DNA from: Chelativorans alearensis
GTDB taxonomy: Bacteria > Pseudomonadota > Alphaproteobacteria > Rhizobiales > Rhizobiaceae
Assembly (NCBI RefSeq): GCF_010993735.1
Contig: NZ_WQNI01000005.1
Coordinates: forward strand, 126,501 to 190,500
Reading direction: 5' to 3'
DNA length: 64,000 nucleotides
The position numbers were made by a program, and so were the translations under genes. Below, one piece after another: positions 1-8,600 of this stretch (its first letter is position 1; each line of letters starts with the position of its first letter). A model generated the notes under the pieces. The model had not been told where the DNA came from, ran no database searches, and saw nothing but the letters and a program-made list of their open reading frames with translations.

Positions 1-485
1 CCCGGGACGTCGGACGTCGCGGCCTTGAAGAGATAATAGGTGCCGTCCGCCTCACCGTGCCGGGTTGGGTCGGCGTTGAATATAGCCATGTACTCCGTGC
101 CAGTCGTGTGGTCGCCGGCATGCTGCCAATTCTCTCCCGTGACGGCGTCGATGTGGTCAGGGTTCTTGACGACCGCGTAAGTGCCGGCATCTGTGGAATT
201 CGGCAATGCTCTGTAACTGGTGGTTCCCGGGAGCATCTGGGCACCGGGATCCTGGCTGGAGTTATCGACGCCGGTCTCGAAGGTTTCGGCTACCAGCGTT
301 TGCCAGATTGCCTGCGCATGAGCAGTGGACCAACCCGCGCTGACGACAACTGCAGAAAATGCGAGAAGGGGGATCACCGAGGCAACGGCAAGCGAAAACG
401 CACCCCCCGGCGCCCGTCGCAATCCGCCGGTGGCCAGCGGCCGGTAATGCGCAGCCGGTGCTGCGCGACTGATATCGTTTGACAT
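1..485 (-). CDS. Exported surface protein of the DUF11 family, N-terminal part (cut by window edge)
   Basis: Reading leftward from an ATG at 485, the frame stays open to the window edge (about 161 codons). The protein begins MSNDISRAAP, has a basic region near residues 10-25, then a hydrophobic stretch and a likely signal cleavage after AHA near residue 57. The mature part contains GENWQHAGDHTTG, a pattern I associate with N-terminal domains of DUF11-repeat surface proteins (DHTxG...). It follows two related giant genes on the same strand and shares a start-region sequence with the duplicated leaders upstream. It is probably the third member of this tandem family. Only the N-terminus is visible, so the repeat and tail domains are inferred. 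The Shine-Dalgarno sequence AGGGAAA lies about 7 nt before the ATG. Confidence 0.72.
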   Translation of the reverse strand, partial: MSNDISRAAPAAHYRPLATGGLRRAPGGAFSLAVASVIPLLAFSAVVVSAGWSTAHAQAIWQTLVAETFETGVDNSSQDPGAQMLPGTTSYRALPNSTDAGTYAVVKNPDHIDAVTGENWQHAGDHTTGTEYMAIFNADPTRHGEADGTYYLFKAATSDVP

Positions 486-680
486 TGTGCTTTTCCCTGC
501 CTTCGCTCTTTGTCCTCGAAAGGCCGCGGCGGACGCACCGCGCGGCGTGCTTGACTTCGGGGCAGGGGGAGGTTCGCGTAGTGCTGCCGGCAGCGAACGG
601 ACGAGCCGGCCCGCGGAAGCTCGCTGGCCAGCATCGATCGCTTACGGAAACATAAACGCTGTGCACTCCGTATCGTCCGA

Positions 681-837
681 CATGACGCCTTTCCCTGCCT
701 TTGCCTTTTCGGCTTGGAGAGCTGCGGCTGACGTAAAGAATACGTGGGGGCGCAGCACGCTCGCCCCTGTCGTAGGAAAGACGCAGGTGATTCGTTCAGT
801 TGCGATGGGGTATGCTTACGGTAGTCGGCACTTTTCC
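681..837 (-). repeat. Leader repeat R, copy 1 (upstream of the partial surface-protein gene)
   Basis: A 157-base segment that recurs with only scattered differences at 10772-10928, upstream of the largest gene of the family. Read on the minus strand it ends in a Shine-Dalgarno-like GGGAAA and an ATG at 683, but here the frame stops after 13 codons. A shorter, more diverged copy (about 483-533) supplies the start site of the partial gene. It looks like a duplicated promoter/5'-leader/start region. Confidence 0.8.
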
Positions 838-886
838 AACCGCTCGCACTCGGCAAGGGAAACTGGGGAGGCCGAGGCTGCTTGGG

Positions 887-928
887 CAATTCCAGGAAAA
901 GTGGAAACCGGTTTTCCGTCCGGAATTG
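887..928. repeat. Rhizobial intergenic palindromic repeat, copy 1
   Basis: A 42-base element beginning CAATTCCAGGAAAAG and ending TCCGGAATTG, with an inner GGAAACCGGTTTTCC palindrome. The same element occurs at 27407-27451. It fits the short palindromic repeats common between genes in Mesorhizobium-like genomes. It lies just past the terminator of the 1485-residue protein gene. Confidence 0.75.
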
Positions 929-934
929 GGCGGC

Positions 935-965
935 AAAAAGCGCCCCGCGCAAGCGGCGGGGCGCT
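935..965 (-). terminator. Rho-independent terminator of the 1485-residue surface-protein gene
   Basis: On the minus strand a GC-rich hairpin (AGCGCCCCGC paired with GCGGGGCGCT, short loop) is followed by five T residues. It lies 45 nt past the stop codon at 1010. Confidence 0.8.
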
Positions 966-1009
966 GTCGAAGCCGAAGGTGGGAAAGCAGCGCGGAAGGG
1001 CTGACGCCC

Positions 1010-4000
1010 TTACTCGCGTGTCTCGATCCTGGTTTCGATCTCGAGCCGGTATCGGCGCGGCCTTTCCTTCCACATGCCGCCGATGGCGCGGCGGATGTGC
1101 CTCATGCGGTTGGCGACGAGCTTGCGGTCGGCGCCGGCGTCGACATAGGCAAGGCGCAGAACGGAGACCTCGGGTTCGAGCAGGGCAATGATCTGCGGCA
1201 GCCTGACCTGCCATTCGGGCCTCAACTCCAGCGCCTCCGGCTCGAAGGCGGCGTCGTTCAGGTCGAGGCGGATCACGCGGTTCACCGTAGCGGCGAAGTT
1301 GAGGCGCGAGGCTTTACCTGCCGTCAGCCGCACGGTGCGCGGGTTCTCGCTGATCAGTCGATAGCCCGTCGGCAGCGTGCGCGGGTCGAGCTTCATGATG
1401 AAGGTCGAGCCAATGCGCGCGTTCGGCATGTCCGCGCAGGCCACGTGGAAGCGGCCGTGCGCGTCGGTGGTCACAAGCAGCCCGTCCACTGTCGCCACCC
1501 GCACGCCGCCGAGCCCCGGCTCGCCCACATCCTGGTAGCCGTTGCGGTTGAGATCGTCGAACACACGGCCGATCAGGTCGCCGCAGTCGAAGACAGGCTC
1601 GGTCACCACCTCCACCTCCGCCGAGGCGATCGCGGAGACTGCCGTGCCATCGGCAAGGACCACCCGCGCGCGATTGACATATTTGCCGGGGCTTGCCGCC
1701 CCCGACACGCCAAGCCGGTAGCTGATGACGATCTCCTCCATGTCGGCCGTGTAAGGCACATTCACAAACACCAGGTCGCGGCCACGTATTTCCGGCTCGA
1801 CCGGCCTGCCGCCGATCGCCGCCGTGCCCTCCAGGTAGGTGAAGCCCCGCGGCGTGGTGTCGATCACCGTGACGGGCTCCTCGCTGCCCTTCTCTATACT
1901 CCGTGGCCTCAACGTGACGGTGTACGGCACCGTTTCGCCGCGCCGCACTTCGGCAAGGCGGGATGCCTTGTCGAGGCCGAAGCTCGGCAGCTCCGCCAGG
2001 GACGTAGCCGGCTCGACGTCGTCGATCGGCTTTCCGCTGCGCGCGGAAGCGCCCTCGGCGGAGGCGGTATTCTCGCTTTCGCCCGATTGCAACTGCGCAT
2101 TCTTCACGTCCTCGGCGCTCAACACATAGGTGGCGATGAAGGTCACCGGTGCGTCGTCCGGCGTCAACTCGGCCAGCGGAACCGGCCCGCCATCTTCCAG
2201 AGTGAAGGCCGACAGCGTGTTCGTGCCGCGCCTGCCGCCGAAGGTCGGTCCGGGATCGTTCGGCTTCACGTCCTTGGCCGTGATATTGCCCACATTATCG
2301 ATGGTCACGCGATACTCGATCACATCGCCGGCCTTGGCGAAGCCCTCGGGCATGACCGTCTGCTTATCCGTCACCTTCAGCTTCACCTCTTCCGGCAGCC
2401 GGACATGGGCCGGATCGTCGGGGGTGCCGTCGCCGTCCAGATCCTCATCGGCCGGGTCGGCCGGGTCGTCCGAAAGGTCCGTTACCGGGTCCGCCGGGCT
2501 GCCATCCGCCTTCGGCGGCGGCGTGCCGACCCCCTCCACCTGCAACAACACTCCGCCGGCATCCAGATCCTCCTGGGTCAGCGTATATTCCACGGTGAAG
2601 TTCGTCTTGTTGGACTCCCCCGGCTTGAGCACGGGGATCGGCCCGCCTGCAACATCGGCCACAGGTGTCGTCGCTCCCGGCACCTCGGGTGCTTTCACCC
2701 CGGCGACCGTCACATCGTTCAGCGTCACATTGCCTTTGTTGGTGACGATGACGTCACACTGGAGCTTGTCGCCGGCATCGATGATGCCGGTGCCGTTCGT
2801 GTCCTTGGGCGTGCACACCAACTCGGTCTCGATACCCGGCGTCGCCTCCAGCGGCGTCTCGGTCTCGTCTCCTTCGACGCCTTGCTCCGTACGGGATTTC
2901 TTGGTGAACGTCCCGCCCCCCGTCGTCGTCGCCGTCCCCGTGGCGAGGTTCTTGAATACGCCGGCGTCGATCTCCTCCTGCGTGATCACGTGATAGCCCG
3001 TGAAGCTCGTATCGTCCTGGCCGCCGACCGGGATCGGCGCGGCAAGCGTGCCCTCGATCACCGCCCCGGGATCGTCGATTGCGAAGGCCTCGATCGCCAC
3101 GTTGCCGAGGTTGACGATCGTGAAGGCGTAATTGATGCGGTCGCCCGCATTCCCCGTCACCCCGTCGCCGTTATGGTCCACCACGCCGACCGACGTCTTG
3201 ATGAAGTCGCCGTCCCCAAAGGGAATGTCGGTCGCCGTCAGCGTGCCCGGCGTCTGCCCCTGGTCATGCGACTGCGCCGTCACATCGTTGCCGCCCGGGT
3301 CGGTGCCCGTCGCCGTGGCCGTGTTCTCCACGCGGCCCGCCGCTATATCGTCAGCGGTGATCGTGTAGGTGGCCGTGAAGGTGGTGCTATCCGTCGCCCC
3401 CGCCGCAAGCGTGGCGATCGGCCCGCCCGTGACGCTTACCTTCGGATCGGTGACCGTCACATTGGTCAGGTCGACATCGCCGGTGTTCTCGACCGTGAAG
3501 GTGTAGCCGATCGTCTCCCCGGGCTCTGCATACCCGTTGCCGTTCTCGTCGTTGAACGTGCCTGTCTTGGTGAGGTCGAAGGTGGAGGCGCCCTCCTCCA
3601 GCTCCGTCACCGTCGGCGTGCCCGGCGTCTGCCCTGCGTCATGCGAATCGGTCGTCACCGGATCGCCGCCCGGGTCGGTGCCCGTCGCCGTGGCCGTGTT
3701 CTCCACCTGGCCCGCCGCTATATCATGCGCCGTGATCGTGTAAGTGGCCGTGAAGGTTGTACTGTCTGTCGCCCCCACTGCAAGCGTGGCGATCGGCCCG
3801 CCCATGACGCTTACCTTCGGATCGGTGACCGTCACATTGGTCAGGTCGACATCGCCGGTGTTCTCAACCGTGAAGGTGTAGCCGATCGTCTCCCCGGGCT
3901 CGGCGAAGCCGTTGCCGTTCTCGTCGTTGAATGTGCTTGTCTTGGTGAGGTCGAAGTCGGGGTTCTTCTTCAGCTCCGTCACCGTCGGCGTGCCCGGCGT

Positions 4001-5467
4001 CTCCCCCACGTCGTGCGACTGCGCCGTCACCGGATCGCCGCCCGAGTCGGTGCCCGTCGCCGTGGCCGTGTTCTCCACTTGGCCCGCCGCGATATCGCCC
4101 GCGGTGACCGTGTAGGTCCCCGTGAAGGTAGTGCTGTCCGCAGGATCGCCCGGCGCCAGAGTGATAGGTCCACCCTGCACGGTTACGAGAGGGTCGGTGA
4201 CTGTAATCCCGCTAACCGTCACGTTGCCGGTGTTCTCAACCGTGAAGGTGTAGGTGATGGTCGTCCCATCGTCACTCAACGTGCCTTGCTTGAGTACGTC
4301 GATGGCCGGATTTGCGGGGATCGGCACCTCGGTCGGGCCCTCGGGCTCCCCCGGGCCGGGCCGCGAGCGGGCGACGAACTCGCCAGCAGTGGCGTGCGTT
4401 CCCACGCCTGTGGCCTGGTTCTGGATGAGGCCCGCATCAACATCTTCCTGCGTCAGAACATATGTCGCGGTGAAGGTCGCCTCCTCCTGGGGCTGGAGCG
4501 TGCCCTGCGGGGAGCCACCGCTGTTGGCGACGAAGGTGGGCCCGGAAGTCAACTGCAGCGGTGTGCCGTCGGCGCGCTCGAGCACATTATCGTCCACGCC
4601 GGTTCCCGTCAGCGTGTCGATGCCGATATTCCTCACCACGATAGTGAATGTGACGGTTTCGCCCGCCTCGGTCGCGCCGGTCGACGCAGTCTTGGTCACG
4701 TCCAGAGCTTCGACGCCGAGCGCGAAATTGACCAGACAATTATCTTCGTTACCGCCCCAGGCTTCCACGAAAAGGTCTTGCGTCTCGGCCGTCGCCGTGA
4801 AGGCAAAGCTATAATAACCCCAGGTTTCGTTGGGAACCGTGAAGTCTTGCTGAGTAGTGCCAGTCGAAAGTGTTAATCCAGGACATGATTCATACACGAT
4901 TATATTGCTACCAGTGTCCCACGATACTTTAGCTCCCATGCCGAAGAACGAAATCCGGTATTCTTGTCCCGGGACGAGGCCTGTCATCTCGGTCGCGACA
5001 GACTCGGCGACTTTCCCGTCGTTGTTCGTCTGCACTATCATGGATTCGAAAGTAGGGTCTCCAGTCGGAAGCGGGGGAAGGTCCCCGTTCTCCCACGCGA
5101 CGGGAGTACCAAAACCGTTATCGACCCCTGCCCCCCACCCATCAACCGAAGAGCAATCCGGAGTCGAAACAACCGCTCGCCAACCGTCAGGCACCGTATT
5201 GTAACCCAGTTCACACGGAGATGTCGGCGGAATGTTCTGCGCAGTAGCGGGCGTTGCGCAAAGGGCCAACAGCACCAGAAGCACGACGGCGGGCAGCGCG
5301 CGCGAAAGCTTCTCCGTGCGCCAAACCGATTCAAGCCGGGAGCGAAGGCGGCGGATGATGCCCGCCGCGCGTGGCCGCGCGCGGCCCACCATCCAAAAGC
5401 CAGGCAGATTCCATCTCCCATGCTCCTGCGTGCCACGGAGAAACCGGCGGATTGATATGTTGGGCAT
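1010..5467 (-). CDS. Giant exported DUF11-repeat protein with SdrD-like B domain and OmpA-like tail (1485 aa)
   Basis: The start at 5467 (MPNISIRRF) has AAGGGAG nine bases upstream; a longer frame to 5515 lacks this. A long N-region leads to a signal segment (ALPAVVLLVLLALCATPATA, residues 56-75). The mature protein has a non-repeated domain, then about eight DUF11/DUF7507-type beta-sandwich repeats (pattern GETIGYTFTVENTGDVDLTNV), the middle ones nearly identical. Next comes an SdrD-like B domain (FDDLNRNGYQDVGEPGLGG, near bases 1500-1580). The last 90 residues resemble an OmpA-like fold (FEPEALELRPEW...LVANRMRHIRRAI). I infer an outer-surface protein anchored to peptidoglycan or the outer membrane; its ligand is unknown. 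Large blocks are almost identical to the upstream paralogue. Confidence 0.85.
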   Translation of the reverse strand: MPNISIRRFLRGTQEHGRWNLPGFWMVGRARPRAAGIIRRLRSRLESVWRTEKLSRALPAVVLLVLLALCATPATAQNIPPTSPCELGYNTVPDGWRAVVSTPDCSSVDGWGAGVDNGFGTPVAWENGDLPPLPTGDPTFESMIVQTNNDGKVAESVATEMTGLVPGQEYRISFFGMGAKVSWDTGSNIIVYESCPGLTLSTGTTQQDFTVPNETWGYYSFAFTATAETQDLFVEAWGGNEDNCLVNFALGVEALDVTKTASTGATEAGETVTFTIVVRNIGIDTLTGTGVDDNVLERADGTPLQLTSGPTFVANSGGSPQGTLQPQEEATFTATYVLTQEDVDAGLIQNQATGVGTHATAGEFVARSRPGPGEPEGPTEVPIPANPAIDVLKQGTLSDDGTTITYTFTVENTGNVTVSGITVTDPLVTVQGGPITLAPGDPADSTTFTGTYTVTAGDIAAGQVENTATATGTDSGGDPVTAQSHDVGETPGTPTVTELKKNPDFDLTKTSTFNDENGNGFAEPGETIGYTFTVENTGDVDLTNVTVTDPKVSVMGGPIATLAVGATDSTTFTATYTITAHDIAAGQVENTATATGTDPGGDPVTTDSHDAGQTPGTPTVTELEEGASTFDLTKTGTFNDENGNGYAEPGETIGYTFTVENTGDVDLTNVTVTDPKVSVTGGPIATLAAGATDSTTFTATYTITADDIAAGRVENTATATGTDPGGNDVTAQSHDQGQTPGTLTATDIPFGDGDFIKTSVGVVDHNGDGVTGNAGDRINYAFTIVNLGNVAIEAFAIDDPGAVIEGTLAAPIPVGGQDDTSFTGYHVITQEEIDAGVFKNLATGTATTTGGGTFTKKSRTEQGVEGDETETPLEATPGIETELVCTPKDTNGTGIIDAGDKLQCDVIVTNKGNVTLNDVTVAGVKAPEVPGATTPVADVAGGPIPVLKPGESNKTNFTVEYTLTQEDLDAGGVLLQVEGVGTPPPKADGSPADPVTDLSDDPADPADEDLDGDGTPDDPAHVRLPEEVKLKVTDKQTVMPEGFAKAGDVIEYRVTIDNVGNITAKDVKPNDPGPTFGGRRGTNTLSAFTLEDGGPVPLAELTPDDAPVTFIATYVLSAEDVKNAQLQSGESENTASAEGASARSGKPIDDVEPATSLAELPSFGLDKASRLAEVRRGETVPYTVTLRPRSIEKGSEEPVTVIDTTPRGFTYLEGTAAIGGRPVEPEIRGRDLVFVNVPYTADMEEIVISYRLGVSGAASPGKYVNRARVVLADGTAVSAIASAEVEVVTEPVFDCGDLIGRVFDDLNRNGYQDVGEPGLGGVRVATVDGLLVTTDAHGRFHVACADMPNARIGSTFIMKLDPRTLPTGYRLISENPRTVRLTAGKASRLNFAATVNRVIRLDLNDAAFEPEALELRPEWQVRLPQIIALLEPEVSVLRLAYVDAGADRKLVANRMRHIRRAIGGMWKERPRRYRLEIETRIETRE
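3230..4265 (-). repeat. Tandem repeats coding for near-identical DUF11 units
   Basis: Within the 1485-residue gene, units of about 330-370 bases repeat head to tail. Each encodes GTFNDENGNG, GETIGYTFTVENTGDV, VTDPKVSV and ENTATATGTD. Two units (about 3240-3590 and 3600-3955) are almost identical in DNA as well as protein. That indicates recent expansion or homogenisation and makes this stretch prone to unit-number change. Confidence 0.8.
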
Positions 5468-5659
5468 AAGGAAGAACTCCCTTGCTTCATGACGATGGTT
5501 GTCGGGGTGACACATATACGGGGACGCGTACGGGGGAGCTGCGCTTCGAGCGCGAGCAAAAGATCAGCGGCACTATAGGAAAGGCAGAACGCTTACGTCA
5601 GTTTGCTAACGGTGTGTTTACCGTGAGCGATGGCCATACACGCCGCCGCTCGGCCCGAT

Positions 5660-8600
5660 CTATTTGCTCAGCTCGATCTTGGTCTCGATCTCGAGCCGGT
5701 ATCGGCCGGGCTTTTCCTTCCACATGCCATCGATGGCGCGGCGGATGTGTTTCATGCGGTTGGCGGCGAGCTTGCGGTCTGCGCCGGCGTCGACATAGGC
5801 GAGGCGCAGCACCGATTCCTCGGGTTCCAGCAGAGCGATGAGCAGCGGCAGCTTCACCTGCCACTCGGGCTTCAATTCCTGCATGCCTGGCTCGAAGGCA
5901 GCATCGTTCAGGTCGACGCGCACGACACGGCTGAGTGCGGCAGCGAAGTTGAGGCGCGAGGCTTTGCCCGCCGTCAGCCGCACCGTGCGCGGGTTCTCGC
6001 TGACGATGCGGTAGCCGGTCGGCAGCGTGCGCGGATCGAGCTTCATCAGGTAGGTCGAGCCGATGCGCCCGTCCGGCATGTCGGCGCAGGCCACGTGGAA
6101 GCGGCCGTGCGCATCGGTGGTGAGGAGAAGCCCGTCCACCGTTGCCACCCTAGCGCCTGCCAATCCCGGCTCGCCTTCGTCCTGGTAACCGTTGCGGTTG
6201 ATGTCGTCGAACACCCTGCCGATCAGATCGCCGCAGTCGAAGACAGGTTCGGGCACCACCTCGACCGTGGCCTTGGCGATGGGGGAAATCACCTGCCCCT
6301 CGACACCATCCACGATCACCTTCGCCTGATTGGCATATTCGCCGGGCTTGAGGGCGGCCGAGACGGCGAGGCTCAATTCCACGACGATCTCCTCGGTGTC
6401 GACCGTATAGGGCACGTTCTCGAAGACGAGCTCGCGGCCGCGCTGCTCGGGCCTCACCGCCACGCCATCGATGCTCGCCGAGCCCTCGACATAGATGAAG
6501 CCGGGAGGCATGGTGTCGATCAGCGTGACGGACTGGGTGTCGTCCTCAATGCCCACCGGCCTCATGGTGATGGTGTAGGGCACCCGCTCGCCCCGCCGCG
6601 CTTGCGAAAGCCGCGATTGCTTGGTGAGCCCGAAGCTGGGCAGCTCCGCCTTGGTCGTCGCCGGCTCCACATTGTCGATCGGCTTGCCGCTGCGCGCCGA
6701 GCCGCCCTCGGCGCTGGCGGTGTTCTGGACCCCCTCCGGCTGGCCGGCCGAACGCGCCACATCCTCGGCGGAGAGCGTATAGAAGGCGGTGAATATCGCC
6801 GGGGCGTCGGCCGGCTGCAGCGCGGCCACTGCGGCCGGCTCGAAGGCCGATAGGGTACCCGTGCCAGGCTTGCCGGCAAAGGTCGGGCCGCGATCTTTCG
6901 GCTTCACATCCTTGGCCGTCACATTGCCCACATTGTCGATGGTCACGCGGTACTCGATCACATCGCCGGCCTTGGGGAAGCCCTCAGGCATGACGGTTTC
7001 CTTGTCCGTCACCTTCAGCTTCACCTCTTCCGGCAGCCGGACATGGGCCGGATCGTCGGGAGTGCCGTCGCCGTCCAGATCCTCGTCGGCCGTGTTGGCC
7101 GGGTCGTCCGAAAGGTCCGTCACCGGGTCCGCCGGGCTGCCGTCCGCCTTGGGCGGCGGCGTGCCGACCCCCTCCACCTGCAACAACACCCCGCCGGCAT
7201 CCAGATCCTCCTGGGTCAGCGTGTATTCCACGGTGAAGTTCGTCTTGTTGGACTCCCCCGGCTTGAGCACGGGGATCGGCCCGCCCGCAACATCGGCCAG
7301 GGGCGTCGTCGCTCCCGGCACCCCGGGTGTTTCCACCCCGGCGACCGCCACATCGTTCAGCGTCACGTTGCCGTTGTTGGTGACGATGACGTCGCATTGG
7401 AGCTTGTCGCCGGCATCGATGATGCCGGTGCCGTTCGTGTCCTTGGGCGTGCACACCAGCTCGGTCTCGATACCCGGCGTCGCCTCCAGCGGCGTTTCGG
7501 TCGCGTCACCCTCCTTGCTGCCCTCCTTGTCGTTGCGCGATGTCTTAGTGAACGTCCCGCCCCCCGTCGTCGTCGCCGTCCCCTCGGCAAGGTTGGTGAA
7601 GGAGCCCGCGTCGATCTCCTCCTGCGTGATCACGTGATAGCCCGTGAAGCTCGTATCGTCCTGGCCGCCGACCGGGATCGGCGCGGCAAGCGTGCCCTCG
7701 ATCACCGCCCCGGGATCGTCGATCGCGAAGGCCTCGATCGCCACGTTGCCGAGGTTGACGATCGTGAAGGCGTAGTTGATGCGGTCGCCCGCATTCCCCG
7801 TCACCCCGTCGCCGTTGTGGTCCACCACGCCGACGGATGTCTTGATGAAGTCGCTGTCCCCATGGGGAATATCCGTCACCGTCGGGGTGCCCGGCGGCTT
7901 GCCCTCGGGATGCGACTTCTGCGGGATCTTCTGGCCGGTCGGGTCCGTTGCCGTCGCCACGGCGACGTTCTCGATCATGGCCTCCTCCAGGTCGTCCTTC
8001 TTGATCGCATAGTCGAAGGTGAACTCATGCGTGTCGCCCGCCGTGCCCTTCGGCTGCAGCGTCGCTTTCTGCGAGACATAGCCGATCCTGGCGTCCTCCA
8101 CGCCGACATCGCTCAGCACCACATCGCCAAGGTTCATGGCCTTGAAGGTGTAGGTGATCGTCTCCCCCTCGTCGGCATAGCCGTTGCCGTTCGCGTCCTG
8201 GAAGGCGCCGCTCGACTTGACCACGGTATAGGCCGAAGAGCCCCTCTCCAGCACGACCTCGGTCCCCGCGTTCCCGTTCTCATCGTGCGAGGTCGCCGTC
8301 ACATCCTTGCCCGACGTGTCCGTACCCGTCGCCACGGCCGTGTTCTCGAACCCGCCTGCGTCGATATCCGCGTCCGTGATCGTGTAGTCGAATGTGAACT
8401 CGTGCGTGCCCCCCTTCTCCAGGTCCACCGGCGTCATGGCCGGCAACGCGATCCTCGGGTCCGTCACCACGATCCCGCTTATCTTCACATCGCCCTTGTT
8501 TTCCAGCGTGAAGGTATAGGTGATGGTCTCGCCCGCCTCGGCATAGCCGTTGGGAACCATATCGTCCTGGAACGCCCCCCTCTTGAGAAGATCGAGAGCC

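Larger units (their letters stand above)
486..1009. other. Gene-free stretch upstream of the 5'-cut surface-protein gene
   Basis: These 524 bases hold no convincing gene. They contain the translation-initiation region of the partial gene (a diverged copy of the R repeat, about 483-533), the full R repeat (681-837), TTACGG motifs near 642 and 816, a rhizobial palindromic repeat (887-928) and the terminator of the neighbouring minus-strand gene (935-965). A 13-codon ORF (MSDDTECTAFMFP) starts in the R repeat at 683 on the minus strand. Confidence 0.7.

Noticed and set aside
3230-4265. CRISPR-like regularly repeated DNA
   Set aside because: The repeats are hundreds of bases long, stay in frame and encode DUF11 domains; there are no short repeats with unique spacers.
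800-4876. Very long plus-strand open frame (about 1358 codons) opposite a DUF11 gene
   Set aside because: It is the antisense shadow of a GC-rich repetitive gene; it is full of Arg, His and Gly and has no recognisable domain, start site or promoter.
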